The translations under genes and the position numbers were made by a program. The notes under the pieces are model-generated. The model made no database searches, was not told the DNA's origin, and saw nothing but the letters and a program-made list of their open reading frames with translations. Below, one piece after another: positions 49,801-56,436 of a stretch of DNA of 64,000 nt. Positions within the stretch are counted from its first letter, which is position 1; every line of letters starts with the position of its first letter. Source of the DNA: Patiria pectinifera (Eukaryota > Echinodermata > Asteroidea > Valvatida > Asterinidae); contig CM057149.1 in the NCBI GenBank assembly GCA_029964075.1, positions 27,232,197 through 27,296,196 on the forward strand, written 5' to 3'.

Positions 49801-52800
49801 TCTATTGCATCCTGTAAAATTATGGCACCTGGTGTGCTGACATTTCCACGAAAAGTGGTATTTTTGTATCAATTTCCAATGCTGGTTGGCCGACCATCAT
49901 TAGAAAAAACTGGATTTTTTTTTTAAATACTGCTCCCAATTTATCATATTTAGTTACAGTTCGCATTTTGTTGCAATCGATGACACACCTGTGAATGGGT
50001 ACAAGCCAGCTAGACTGACTCCCTGCCAATACATTGCCTGACATCTTTAACTTGCTCCGTTTCATCTTAAATTGGGTCAGGGAACTAGACTACAAGAACA
50101 TGATTGTTTTTCTTGATTTGTCCAGCATCTACAAACCCAAAACCTCAAACAAGTTAGTGTAACAATAATAAAATTTACTAACCCACAAAATCCATTTATT
50201 TCTGAAAATTACAGCAAAAGCAAATGTGATGTGATCAAGCTTTAAATGAGTCGTTTGTCAACCACAGTCAATTTTTTTTTATAACAGATTTGAAAAGAGC
50301 ACCATCTCAGCATTACTGCTGTGAAAACCGCATGCTGGCACCATCTTAATTTCAAATATTATGGAAGTCGGAACACCAAGAGATGTGATGAAGTGATGAG
50401 ATGATGTATCCCTATTTTGGCCTGTATCTCCAAATGAAAATTCCTGACAAACGACTCATTTAGCTTGATCGTATCACAAATGTTGTATATTCCCTTTAAG
50501 CTGTTAAGTGAAAGGGTGTACATTTTATTTGGGCCACTCTCACCTGGACATGCTGAATCTGGGTTAAGCATTGAATTGGCATTGAAGTTGATGACATCAC
50601 AGGTGAGAGTGGCCCAAGTAAAATGTACACCAAGTTTCAATGTTGACTGCTAATGTAAGAATTCCCAGGTCAATCCATTCCATTTGGGTCCCTCGATCCA
50701 GATACATGTACATTCAATTAAGTGAAAGGGCGTAAATTTTACTTGGGCCACTCTCACCTGCACGTGAGAACGGCAAAAGTAAAATGTACACCAAGTCTCA
50801 ATGTTGATTGCTAAAGTAAGAATACCCAGGTCAGAAAATGTAAGAGTCACAGACAAATTTAAAAGCCAGCAGTGACATTGGTCGTGACCTACTGTCAACT
50901 TTCACATAAAAACTGACCTTGTTTTGAGGAAGTTCTCCAAGACCTGGAAGCAGAAGAACTTGATGTGGTCACTCTCGTACATCCCCTGCACGACGGCCTC
51001 CGCGCAGAGCTTCCAGCCCTCATCCGACTGCTTCAGCTGCTCAAAGTAGGCCAGGGCCTGTGTGGGGACAGAGTTGGGAGCAATTACATTCTCAATGAAC
51101 GGGGGCAGGTGCAGGAAAGCCATACCGGGCGTGGGGAGAGGTTGGCGGTTACTGATCGGCGGCCGGCTGAGAACAAACATGGGAAATCTGGCACCGTGGT
51201 GCGTAGTAGTCTGGAAGGTGAGCGCGTTTAATTAAATTTCGCCGACCAGTTCCGGTCCTTCAAATGTTTCGTAAGGCTGCCAGGACAGGCTGCACTTGCA
51301 GTGACACTTGGCGTTGATCGAAGGTTGACTTTCCCCCCTTGCAGCTCTAATACTCGTTTCCTGTCCGTAAGATTTTCAACAAGAATATTTTTCTTCCTTC
51401 ACATGTAAGACAAAATTGAATCAGTCTCTGGTGGTCTGGCAAGACTGTCACAGGTAAAAGCTGAGAATGTCCCGCACCACAAAAAGACAGGCAAAAGGTT
51501 CTACTCCACTGGATTGCTGTTTTCTTCTCTTCTGAAAGTGCGCTGGAACTATTATTGAAATTTCTTACGCAGACCTTGCACCGGCGTGTATTGTCACCTA
51601 CGGTACCAGGTACCGGTGCGAAAAAAGTTGGTTTCAGTTTCGAGCTGCCTGCACTTGCAAATGGACGGTGACCCGTTCAAATCTGACCAAGAAAAGTCCA
51701 TGTCATACTGTAGCACACAGTATCAAAACAAGTTGTTAGAAACAACTCTTAGAGTCACGGAAACCCTCCAAAAGTTGTATATCTTATGTCATGAACATGC
51801 AAACAAACAGACAGAACCTTATCTCTAATGGCCTTAAAATGCAAAACGAATAGCCATTTTTGATTTGAAGTCCAATGAGAAATGCAGCACACAGCATCAC
51901 AGAGATAAAGCCCACATGTTCAGAAACCCAGCGTGTGAAATGATGACAGGCATACGCCTCAACATTCCTGCAACTAGTGACGGCAAGTCCTTTCAGCAAC
52001 AAACCTGCTAGTAACAGTGACTCAAGAACAAATCTGGGGATTTACTCTTAGACAGAGAAACAGGGCGTGGAATGCATTGGGATTTTATAAAAGAACGGTG
52101 ATCGTCCAGACCCAAAAAACTCAAAAGAAAAAAACCTACAGGTGGAATCATGTGATCTATGGATTAAGGGGTAACAGGGACCTTGAGGATTGTGGGGACG
52201 AGTGATAAACACCAGCACAATCCATGAGTCATTTCAACGGTTCGAAAATTTGGTTACCTCGTGATTAGAAACATTACCGCGGCTATTCCTCGGTGGCTGA
52301 CTTAACAATTTTGGGACGTAGCAAACGGAGGGAACCCTCTGGCCACATTCCATCCCCAACATAATTAGGAGTAATGCGCAAGAGGCGCCTACCGAATTCC
52401 CATCGGAAAACGTACGCGGATGTCAAAAGTTGAACCTGAAGCAACAAGGGTAATTGATCAAACGATTCATAAAGGTTGTACATGTACAAGTTTATACCTT
52501 TACAATGTACATGCGTTCAAGTGTAGTGTGACATTTTTAATATACTCTCTTTTAGTGCATGACAATAAATTCCCAACCATAACATGTGCGACCAAAGCCA
52601 GCCCTTCACTCTTTCCTCATCCAAATTTGTGGAATTTCTGCAGCAAATTTATAAAAAATGCGACTTCCCATTCACTTGAAAAAAGCAGACACTGGCCAGT
52701 CATGTGGAGCTGCTAAGCACATTGCCACGATTGCTGCACTGAAGTTTGCCATGCACAGAACATACCCGGTACTGTACATGTACATGTACATGTTCATGTA

Positions 52801-54796
52801 CATGTATGCCTGTCGCCACAAAATGAGCTGAAATTCAGAAATCGCCATTTTGCAGTACAGTGGAGAAAATCCAAAATTTGAAGGGGAGGTCAATTTTTTT
52901 TGTTTCCACGTGAACCTTGATCTGTAAGTCCTCTTTTACCTTTCTCTAATGTTTTTTTTACGTCCAACAAGTTTAAACCTATGTCCTGTTTTATTAGTTG
53001 ACTGTTCATTGGGTAGTCAGGTTGGTGAAGCCATACTTTCCTTGCCTTCCACAGCTGTGACCAGGGTTCGAATCCTGCCTGGGCCAATGTGGATTGGGTT
53101 TTCGGTCCCTACCCGATTCCATAGGTTTTCCCCGGAATTTTCCTCAGGGGTTTTCCTCCCACCTCTAAAACTGTAATTTCTTCTCACAGTCTTCTTCAGG
53201 CTCGCGAGCTACAGTGACTATGGCTTTTTTGGGGAATCCTTGGTTTTGATACTAGAAAGAAATAATAACTCACTGTCTGCAAGACTTTTAAATGCCATTT
53301 TCTTAAGTGTTACATGTATATCTTCAATTAAGTTGGTGGTCCATATTTCTGTTACGGAACTCAGTACCCTTGAAAGTTGTTCGTGTTGTACCATTGGAAA
53401 GCTCTTGTTGTGCAAGAAATTCTTAATTCTTTAAAAAATCTGACTTTAAGCTCATTTTGTGATGACAGGTCACATAATGTGCTGAGCAAGAATGCGTTAC
53501 AACTGATTTGGAATGACGGAAAAGAACCATGAGTCATTGAATGTGTGGCCATTAGTGTCCCAAATGACATGAGAATTCTACCACCAGACTAGCCTGCGGT
53601 GAAATGACGATGTGATCATCTGAATACGTGTTTCAAGTATAACAAAAACCAGACTTTCTGTTTTGTGATTTCCAAATTGTTTCATTCATGACAAATGTAA
53701 GATTGGCTCACCTCATGAAATGCACAATCGAGTGCCAACAAGCATTTGTCTCAAGCTGCAACTTTCCAACTGTGCAGTTAACCCGAAAACCTGCATGATC
53801 GATTATCCTTCAGTTTTTCCATTCTGTCCATTGTTCACATGCAGTGCCACACAAAAGGTTGGGGTGGGGGGGGGGGGGGGGATCTGAACCGAATCCGGAC
53901 TGAATTTCCCCATATGTATTGTGCACAAAGCAGAATTACAATTGCATATATAATTAATTAGCCGATAATTCCAAAACCCTTTAACCTATAGTCATGAAAT
54001 GTCTTGGGTGTGTTCGTATTAAGTTGTTCAATGCATGCACCTAGCTTCATTATTATTCGTCACTCAATGGCCCAGATCTTAGGGGGGTGGGGGTGGAATC
54101 AGATCCCAATGGATGGGACACACTGTGTGCTCATACAGGTTCGCGCACACATGTAGCGTAAAGTACATGTACGCATGACTTACTGTATTCTGAATGTGCA
54201 CAAAATCATAGCGTCTTCGCGTGAGCGTCAGACGTCATTGGTAATGCGTTTGAATGTTTCTCCCAGTTTTCCTTTCTTAATGTTGAGAAGTAGCTGTGCA
54301 TGGCGGCACCTATGGGTTACTTGCTCACTGGCACAGTCATCGGCGAAACTCAGTACAACAGCATGAACTACAAATAAGCTGGCACATGTACATGTACCTG
54401 CATGTACACCGACCTCCCATCCCCGCCTAACAGACCATTATCGTGCTGCCACCATTTCAGTCATGTTCCTAGTATCCAATTACAGTACTGAATGACAATA
54501 GGTTTTTGTGCAAAAAAGGAACCAGACTATTTTTCCTTCCAGCCTCGCTTTGGTTACGTTGATTTGAATGGGGAAAAAATCAAGACGGCCGCAACATGAC
54601 AATGGTCTATCCTCCCACTTGCTCCCAAATGACTCCATGGACACACGTAGGTTACTCTACTGCTAATATACATGTAGTCACAAGTGGAGTAATCCTTAGC
54701 TACTTCAAGACCACCCGTCTTCGTCATCAATCTTACCCTGGCATGACTGGCCGAGTCGGCCATGGGCCCCAGTCCTTGTAAGGCTTGCTCATCCAT
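25690..54796 (-). CDS. XPOT: Exportin-T (tRNA nuclear exporter), spliced gene, 15 exons found, 3' end missing
   Basis: Family knowledge: exportin-T (yeast Los1) is an importin-beta/HEAT-repeat karyopherin that binds mature tRNA together with RanGTP in the nucleus and releases it in the cytoplasm. Seen here: 15 minus-strand exons whose translations follow vertebrate XPOT in order, from the N-terminal MDEQAL to the region ending SEVISSQ. Every exon has AG/GT borders, and phases agree at each junction except exon 2 to exon 3. That junction needs one more exon of 3n+1 bases (about 25 codons) somewhere in 41,542-50,917, which I could not find. About 793 codons are present against roughly 960 in the human protein. 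The last ~150 codons (C-terminal HEAT repeats) should lie below 25,690 and may be in the N gap. No frameshift or stop is seen inside any exon, so the gene looks intact. Well-kept blocks include RNKVAQLYSLLF, LCLEVIGAYVSWID, RSRTAYLFSRF and LHRMIICLEE. Identification is by remembered family sequence, not a search. Confidence 0.96.
26285..26560 (+). repeat. Dispersed repeat family E, copy 3
   Basis: In the XPOT intron between exons 14 and 15. Shares GACTAGTCAAATTCAGTCAA, CTTATCAATCACCTACAGTC and CAGTCAATCCTGCTTTATGC with copy 2. Confidence 0.7.
27919..28517. mobile_element. MITE with TAAGCCCCAG ends, abutting an XPOT splice donor
   Basis: 599 bases. Left end TAAGCCCCAG with GTTTGGAGCTA inside, right end TAGCTCCAAACC with CTGGGGCTTA: imperfect inverted repeats of about 34 bases. 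The right edge is ten bases from the exon 14 boundary at 28,528. The inside has many inverted GAATA/TATTC-type words and no coding potential. Confidence 0.8.
28528..28813 (-). CDS. XPOT: XPOT exon 14
   Basis: 286 bases, acceptor CCAACCAG|CCG, donor TTCAAG|GTGAGT. The translation includes SRTSKAFYTQLTMKQSGCEG, LHRMIICLEEALLPYVPMA and IHEFIPLINQIASKFK, closely matching human exportin-T C-terminal HEAT repeats. A 599-base inverted-repeat element ends ten bases beyond the donor boundary, so the intron reads only GTGAGTGTCT before transposon sequence begins. Confidence 0.97.
28980..29256 (-). mobile_element. tRNA-derived SINE, family D
   Basis: The best copy. Minus strand reads GGGGAGTCAGGTTGGCGTAG, then GTGACCCGGGTTTGAATCCC (B box), GATTGGGTTTTCAGTCTCTG and CTTGCGAGCTACAGTGCCTT, ending in an (ATT)-rich tail. 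It lies in the XPOT intron between exons 13 and 14. Confidence 0.7.
29507..29649 (-). CDS. XPOT: XPOT exon 13
   Basis: 143 bases, acceptor CATGCAG|AAA, donor GCCAG|GTATGC, ends with two spare bases. Translation KKEYLMKNLLAPTIDKFNTM, then EKDEQKRQKYAEVAAQ and SIAFA. Human exportin-T has RKQALMRNLLTPLMEKF and ends FASRTSKAF across the same junction. Confidence 0.95.
30159..30254 (-). CDS. XPOT: XPOT exon 12
   Basis: 96 bases, 32 codons, phase 0 to 0, acceptor CCCCCAG|GAG and donor CCTGAG|GTATGT. Translation ENGHQLLLTSDDQLFIYEAA then GAIIASSSYGPE. Human exportin-T has ENGHQSLLSSDDQLFIYETAGVLIV at the same place. Confidence 0.96.
30903..30924 (+). repeat. (TCAG)5 microsatellite
   Basis: Five perfect copies of TCAG within AGTCAGTCAGTCAGTCAGTCAG, in the intron between XPOT exons 11 and 12, 65 bases below the exon 11 donor. 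Confidence 0.9.
30989..31222 (-). CDS. XPOT: XPOT exon 11
   Basis: 234 bases, 78 codons, phase 0 to 0, acceptor ATTCACAG|GTT, donor CCTCCG|GTAAGC. The translation has VFETIARYDKFFNCEPQHIP, FLGDRGLRHCHPTIRSRTAY and FSRFIKALK, nearly co-linear with the human protein. One of the strongest identifications in the window. Confidence 0.97.
31705..32389. mobile_element. Non-autonomous DNA transposon with CTCCCTATTATCGCGG ends (pogo/Tigger-like guess)
   Basis: About 685 bases. Left end GTCGGACTCCCTATTATCGCGG-type sequence at 31,706 and right end CCGCGATAATAGGGAGTCCAC at 32,368-32,388 are inverted repeats of about 19 bases. The left motif is repeated once (31,727-31,746) and a variant lies at 32,568-32,588. 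The 'CGATA..GGAGTCC' style resembles pogo/Tigger termini, but no transposase is seen and no clean TA duplication was found on the right. Confidence 0.6.
32705..32860 (-). mobile_element. tRNA-derived SINE, family A
   Basis: Minus strand: AAGGCTGGATAGCTCAGTTG (A box), GGAGGTCGCAGGTTCAAGCC (B box), tail GCAATTTCTTTGTTCAATTT. The best preserved copy of family A. Confidence 0.75.
33006..33056 (-). CDS. XPOT: XPOT exon 10 (17-codon micro-exon)
   Basis: 51 bases between TTGTCCAG and GTAAGT, phase 0 to 0, translating LVTSRVVEHSHWAVGLQ. Human exportin-T has LVTSGVSSYQHTSVTLEF at this position. Supported by exact phase, both splice signals and position between exons 9 and 11. Confidence 0.88.
33675..33819 (-). 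CDS. XPOT: XPOT exon 9
   Basis: 145 bases, acceptor GTCTAG|CCA, donor AGATTG|GTGAGT. The translation HWKSVKFTETELAVRLMYML then GEAVPANQGNHF matches human FMEVEVAIRLLYMLAEALP. The first base completes a serine with exon 8. Confidence 0.95.
34060..34423 (-). mobile_element. tRNA-derived SINE, family B
   Basis: Minus strand head GGAGTGCTGTGGCCTCGTGG, then GGGTTCTGGGTTCGAGTCCA (B box), GCCTTGGGCAAGGCACTTTG complement block, CAGGTACC-type block and an (ATA)n-rich tail near 34,060-34,080. It lies in the intron between XPOT exons 8 and 9. Confidence 0.7.
34424..34470 (-). repeat. Fragment of the GACAAACGACTCATTTAGCTTGATC element
   Basis: CGACAAATGACTCATTTAGC followed by TTGATCACATCAC matches the right arm of the element nested at 50,234-50,470. 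It directly abuts the SINE on its left. Confidence 0.5.
34555..34781 (-). CDS. XPOT: XPOT exon 8
   Basis: 227 bases, acceptor AATTTCAG|ATC, donor ACTCAG|GTATGC, ends with two spare bases. The translation contains YEETYNFDSQGEDEIMFIDY and RRQMKILFDNL, matching human YDEEYNFENEGEDEAMF..YRKQLKLLLD. The acidic segment is a hallmark of the exportin-T middle region. Confidence 0.97.
35353..35509 (-). CDS. XPOT: XPOT exon 7
   Basis: 157 bases, acceptor GACGCAG|G and donor AAGCAG|GTTGGT. The translation includes KTLQAIESKLPLLFEFLGHE and DDDISLAVTGFAHDYIGVLK. The acidic HEDDDIS loop and the helix before it match human exportin-T. The donor GTTGGT is a weak but acceptable splice site. Confidence 0.95.
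35988..36168. mobile_element. Short copy of the GGAGGATT/AATCCTCC repeat family
   Basis: Left part has CCAATCTTCCAAAATCCTCC and TCAATCCTTCAAAATCCTCC, right part AGGAGGATTTTGGAGGATTG then AGGGTTAGGGATA. The halves form a foldback. Related to the TTAA element at 48,525-48,940. Confidence 0.55.
36304..36380 (-). CDS. XPOT: XPOT exon 6
   Basis: 77 bases, donor GGAAAA|GTAAGT, acceptor CTTATCAG|GAC. Translation DDVDFLAKLSKLTNGIGVNL then IASWE. Human exportin-T has DVDFLARFSKLVNGMGQSL and VSWSK here. It ends with two bases that complete a lysine with the first base of exon 7. Confidence 0.94.
36381..37804 (-). other. XPOT intron between exons 5 and 6
   Basis: 1.4 kb. AT-rich at 36,400-37,190, then a degenerate short-period repeat (37,225-37,600) and a C/A-rich stretch. 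No exon seen. Confidence 0.85.
37225..37600 (+). repeat. Degenerate short-period tandem repeat (TGTCCAAATT-type)
   Basis: Many diverged repeats of about 20-25 bases built on TGTCCAAAT(T/A)CAAA and CCCAATTCAA words, for example at 37,435-37,470 and 37,558-37,580. No exact unit remains, so the array is old. Confidence 0.65.
37805..38074 (-). CDS. XPOT: XPOT exon 5
   Basis: 270 bases, 90 codons, phase 0 to 0. Acceptor AAACAG|AAA, donor TCGGAC|GTAAGT. It contains LCLEVIGAYVSWIDINLIAN, then DCFHEIISKGMDPVAKTELV, among the most conserved parts of exportin-T (HEAT repeats of the N-terminal arch). GC content is clearly above the flanking introns. A palindromic element begins about 50 bases above it. 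Confidence 0.97.
38124..38528. mobile_element. Probable MITE above XPOT exon 5
   Basis: Left side TCTACCCAGACGCGTGGCGC then CCCAGATTATGGCACG, right side CGTGCCAGCATCTGGGG then GTCGCGTGTCCGGGTA, which pair as imperfect inverted repeats over about 60 bases. Internal sequence AT-rich with ATATATGTCGATATATATG. Exact ends not resolved. Confidence 0.5.
38540..38688. mobile_element. Small MITE, second copy of the CAGGCATGCAACT family
   Basis: 149 bases in the intron above XPOT exon 5. Ends CAGGCAGGCAACT and AGTTGCACGCCTG, inside ACGAGGAAATCAGCTGATCC, matching the element at 5,834-5,987. Confidence 0.65.
38935..39130 (+). repeat. Dispersed repeat family F, copy 1
   Basis: Contains GCTGCCACCATTTCAGTCAT, GGAACCAGACTATTTTTC and CAGCCTCGCTTTGG, then TGATTTGAATGGG. 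A second copy lies at 54,440-54,612. It ends about 45 bases below XPOT exon 4. Confidence 0.7.
39178..39261 (-). CDS. XPOT: XPOT exon 4
   Basis: 84 bases, 28 codons, phase 0 to 0, acceptor CCCCTCAG|GAT and donor ATCCTG|GTCAGT. The translation DAQRSTVLKDSMREH followed by MVSSWYQIL aligns to the human stretch ending VESWYQIL. Too short to be recognised alone, but order, phase and splice borders make it secure. Confidence 0.92.
39680..39745. repeat. Right terminus of a pogo/Tigger-style DNA transposon
   Basis: GGATGTTCGGTATAGCCGAA, then TGTTCGGTATAGCGGTG and TTCGGTATAGCGACGTTCCA followed by CTGTA. Repeated 'CGGTATAGCG' words ending in GTTCCACTGTA are typical of Tigger-type right ends. The matching left end was not found. 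Confidence 0.45.
40028..40077. repeat. Perfect 24-base inverted repeat with 2-base centre
   Basis: Left arm GCACACTCCCTGTGGGATAT plus CACG, right arm its exact complement, centre TG. The intron around it has further inverted words, such as GGGGCGCATAG (40,357-40,367) with CTATGCGCCCC (40,381-40,391). Confidence 0.9.
40775..41258. mobile_element. Long foldback element beside XPOT exon 3
   Basis: About 480 bases, two arms of about 200 bases that are inverted copies: left AAATGGCAGGAACAATTTT, ACCGTTTTAAAGTTCTGTCC, right GGACAGAACTTTAAAACGGT, AATTGGTCCTGCCATTTGGG. The centre is near 41,010. No coding potential; likely a MITE of foldback type. Its right edge is about 65 bases from the exon. Confidence 0.85.
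41323..41541 (-). CDS. XPOT: XPOT exon 3 (Xpo1/exportin-1-like domain)
   Basis: 219 bases, 73 codons, phase 0 to 0. Acceptor CCCCTTCAG|ACC, donor CAAGAG|GTATGG. The protein includes SFIRNKVAQLYSLLF and VDMYLRILIAIDEDVVDRD, matching the Xpo1-like domain of exportin-T. It begins in phase 0 while exon 2 ends with two spare bases, which is the direct evidence for an unfound exon between them. A long palindrome ends about 65 bases below this exon. Confidence 0.96.
41586..41861 (-). mobile_element. tRNA-derived SINE, family B
   Basis: Minus strand: GGAGTGCTGTGGTCCAATGG (A box), TGGTACATGGGTTCGAACCC (B box), CTTGGGCAAGACACTTTACT, CAGGAGTATAAATGGGTACC, then a 3' part with AAGTGCTTTATAAGCAC. Its 5' half sits just outside XPOT exon 3. 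Confidence 0.75.
43421..43805 (+). repeat. Minisatellite, three units of about 125-138 bases
   Basis: Units start at 43,421, 43,559 and 43,684 with CCTGCCCGTATATTTATAAA or CCTGACCGTATATTTATAAA, and carry CAGCCCGTGTTAATCTTTAT. Units 1 and 3 are almost identical, whereas unit 2 lacks about 13 bases (TGATTTTATAAGT). Confidence 0.93.
45620..46451 (+). mobile_element. Candidate solo LTR
   Basis: Starts TGTGCTC and ends GAGCACA (short inverted repeat in the TG...CA style). It contains a TATA box (TATAAAAAG near 45,689) and, 650 bases on, AATAAA (46,343-46,348) followed by another AATAAA about 30 bases later. The order promoter, transcribed part, poly(A) signal fits an LTR of about 830 bases. No flanking gag-pol seen, and I could not find a convincing target duplication, so ends are tentative. 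Confidence 0.4.
46690..46770 (+). repeat. Fragment of the GGAGGATT repeat family
   Basis: AAGGATTGAGGCAATGGTCA, CCCCTCCATTGAACAAATTC and AAGAAGTAATGGATGAGTTT match, with changes, the middle of the element at 48,525-48,940 (CAGGCAGTGGTCACCCCTCC..). It explains the open frame MVTPSIEQIQEVMDEFGG there. Confidence 0.6.
47339..47622 (-). mobile_element. tRNA-derived SINE, family B, with (TAA)n tail
   Basis: The most complete copy. Read on minus: AGAACGCCATGGCCAAGTGG (A box), AGGTACGTGGGTTCGAACCT (B box), CTTGGGCAAGACACTTAACT, CAGGAGTATAAATGGGTACA, AAGCGCTTTGAGATTGTGAT, then (ATT)n at 47,334-47,354. Confidence 0.8.
48525..48940. mobile_element. TTAA-flanked, piggyBac-style MITE
   Basis: 416 bases from TTAACCCTAACTGCCC to GGGAGTTAGGGTTAA. 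TTAA target sites and CCCTAA termini are the signature of piggyBac-type elements. The inside has four GGAGGA(T/A)TTTGCAGGATT motifs. Its right TTAA is shared with the left TTAA of the next element (48,937). Confidence 0.75.
48937..49392. mobile_element. TTAA-flanked MITE (family G), copy 2
   Basis: 456 bases between TTAAAGGGAAAATACAACAT and a right end TACCGGTATATTCCCTTTAA. Shares GCTGGTCGGCCGACCAGC and CCATTTCTGAAAATTACAGC with copies 1 and 3. Confidence 0.8.
49718..50499. mobile_element. TTAA-flanked MITE (family G), copy 3, interrupted by another element
   Basis: 782 bases between TTAAAGGGAATGTGCAACAT and GTTGTATATTCCCTTTAA. Longer than the other copies because an inverted-repeat element (50,234-50,470) sits inside, just before the right end. 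Confidence 0.8.
50234..50470. mobile_element. MITE nested inside family G copy 3
   Basis: Left end GATCAAGCTTTAAATGAGTC then GTTTGTCA, right end TGACAAACGACTCATTTAGC then TTGATC, inverted repeats of about 26 bases. Host sequence on both sides (GCAAATGTGAT and ATCACAAATG) belongs to the outer element. A fragment of the same family is at 34,424. Confidence 0.75.
50505..50832 (+). repeat. Two-unit duplication, each unit a palindrome
   Basis: Unit 1 (50,505-50,672) and unit 2 (50,717-50,832) share TTGGGCCACTCTCACCTG, then AAAATGTACACCAAGT and CAGGTCA. Inside unit 1, GGGCCACTCTCACCTG and CAGGTGAGAGTGGCCC face each other. Unit 2 is shortened. The joining DNA (CCATTCCATTTGGGTCCCT) also occurs at 49,678-49,698. 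Confidence 0.8.
50918..51057 (-). CDS. XPOT: XPOT exon 2 (importin-beta N-terminal region)
   Basis: 140 bases, acceptor CACACAG|GCC and donor ACAAG|GTCAGT, leaving two bases over. The translation starts ALAYFEQLKQSDEGW and contains KFFCFQVLENF, the first amphipathic helices of the karyopherin N-terminus that contact RanGTP in family structures. Human exportin-T has ALAYFEQL and KFFCFQVLE at the same place. Confidence 0.96.
53011..53226 (+). mobile_element. tRNA-derived SINE, family D
   Basis: Plus-strand copy: GGGTAGTCAGGTTGGTGAAG, then GTGACCAGGGTTCGAATCCT (B box), GATTGGGTTTTCGGTCCCTA and CTCGCGAGCTACAGTGACTA. In XPOT intron 1. Confidence 0.7.
54440..54612 (+). repeat. Dispersed repeat family F, copy 2
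   Basis: Same order of blocks as the copy at 38,935-39,130: CTGCCACCATTTCAGTCATG, GGAACCAGACTATTTTTCCT, CCAGCCTCGCTTTGGTTACG, TGATTTGAATGGGG. In XPOT intron 1, about 125 bases below exon 1. Confidence 0.7.
54737..54796 (-). CDS. XPOT: XPOT coding exon 1 (start codon)
   Basis: Twenty codons beginning MDEQALQGLGPMADSASH and ending at AGG|GTAAGA. The start is supported by an in-frame TGA seven codons upstream (54,815-54,817), by G at -3 and G at +4, and by agreement with the MDEQAL start of vertebrate exportin-T. The exon ends in phase 0, matching exon 2. The 5' UTR and promoter lie above 54,796. I see no TATA box or CpG-rich island there. Confidence 0.93.
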
Positions 54797-55273
54797 AACA
54801 GCCTGTGTCCAGCCTCACCGGTGTGCCGCTCACTGTCATAACATCTGTTCAACAGACCAACGAAAAATGAAAGATTGGGTTAAAAAAAACACACAAATCA
54901 CTCATCAAATTGCCGGATCATTAATCAGAGAAATGGGTGGGGTCATCTTGTATTAAAAATCTGCAAGTTATTTTCTTTCATTATACAGGAGGTTAAATTT
55001 GTTGAATTTCATGTACTTACATTGTACTTTGGTTCAGATAAGATTTATTATGGAAAAAAAGGGAAAACACAATTAATAATTTATAAAGGTGCATGGCCAC
55101 TGATAGCAACGGAAGCTAACTTTGTAGTCTGTAAAGGTATTAATCTACAAGTATAAAATGAACGACGTTATGGCTCCTTTGTATATTATATGTTGTATGA
55201 TTTTGTATAGATTATTCTACATTTTACGTACATTTGGTACATGAAGTACATGCATTCATGCATATCGTGTGCA

Positions 55274-55872
55274 TTAACCCAAACTCCCTACTGTCTTTTA
55301 CCATCAAGTACTGGACCAAGTCCGCCAAAATCCATCAATCACACTGCTTCCAAAGCATGCTTTGCTTTAGGTCTCCTGGTTCAAGTCCATCACACTCCAT
55401 CAATATTAGTCAAACCCGGCCTGCAGGACCAAGGTCCCCCAAATTGGGGGGGGGGGGGTTCCACTTCCACCCCCCCCTCCCCAAGATCTCGCCCATCGAG
55501 TTACGAAAACATTTGAAACTAGGTACATGCATAGAGCAACTCATCGTGAACATACCCAAGAAATTTCATGACTATACATGTACGTGTAGGTGAAAGGGTT
55601 TAGGAATTATGGCTAATTAATTATTCACATCTACGAATGGTCATTCTGCGCTGTGTACACGACGTACATGTATAGGTCTATGGGAAAGTTCAGTTTTCAC
55701 GGCGCCGGAAATTTTTTCGCTGATTTTTCTATGTTTTTGGTATCAAAAGATGCGCATGGCTCGAGGCTAAAAGGTCATAAGAACTCGGGTCGCGAAAAAA
55801 AATTTTTCAAGGCTATCGCGGAAAAAGTTGAGGGGGGGGGAAGCGGAATCACCCCGGCCCTCTTAGGGTTAA
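55274..55872. mobile_element. TTAA-flanked, piggyBac-style MITE, second element
   Basis: 599 bases from TTAACCCAAACTCCCT to CTTAGGGTTAA. The terminal CCC(A/T)AA next to TTAA matches the element at 48,525-48,940, but the inside differs. It carries the dispersed block CAAGTCCATCACACTCCATC found also at 9,590, a G/C homopolymer block (55,446-55,480) and many GGC/GCG words. Confidence 0.6.
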
Positions 55873-56436
55873 TTAACTGGCCGGAAAGAGGAAAAAGCTA
55901 TGCCCGTGCAGGATTGAGCTTACTTGTGGAGGACATCTCCAGGCTCCGCGCACAAGTACAATGTACCGTGCATGTACATGATCCCTAAACAGAATAACAA
56001 CAAAGAAAGAATCTAGGGAGACCACTAGGAAGAACTCTTGAACGTGGCTGCGCTAAGCCTGGATTCATGTATCATTGCCACGACTCCGATGACACCGCCC
56101 TTTTTCAGACCGTGAACTTGGGGCAGCCAAATCCTACCTGTCGCTTTTTTCACACGCGTCCGAGATTTCAGCTTTCCGCCGCTTCCAGAGGATTGCCAGC
56201 AGGAAATCTCGCAGGAAGTCATTGATCAAGAGAAAATAAGGCGGCTTTTCAGCTGGCAAATTTGATTTCCTGTTCTTTGGGGGACGGATCCAAAAGAAGA
56301 TTGACACAGTCATGCACAATGTTCATCTGGTCTCGCCAAAAACACATGTTCATGTGCGTACATGTAGGCCTACACGAACACAGTGGCGGATCCAGGACTA
56401 AACAGAAATGACTGTGGTGTGGAAGTCCATGTTTGT

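Larger units (their letters stand above)
41542..50917 (-). other. XPOT intron(s) between exons 2 and 3, must hold one unfound exon
   Basis: 9.4 kb. The phase break shows a missing exon of 3n+1 bases coding about 25 residues, aligned to human residues after VKYK. I read the minus strand without finding it. A 29-codon frame starting MASQEILSLKADG near 42,838 is not it. Repeats fill much of the interval and are listed separately. Confidence 0.75.
51058..54736 (-). other. XPOT intron 1
   Basis: 3.7 kb between exons 1 and 2. Contains a family D SINE, repeat F copy 2, an ACATGT run (52,775-52,805) and a G homopolymer of about 18 bases (53,864-53,881). No exon or other gene seen. Confidence 0.85.
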
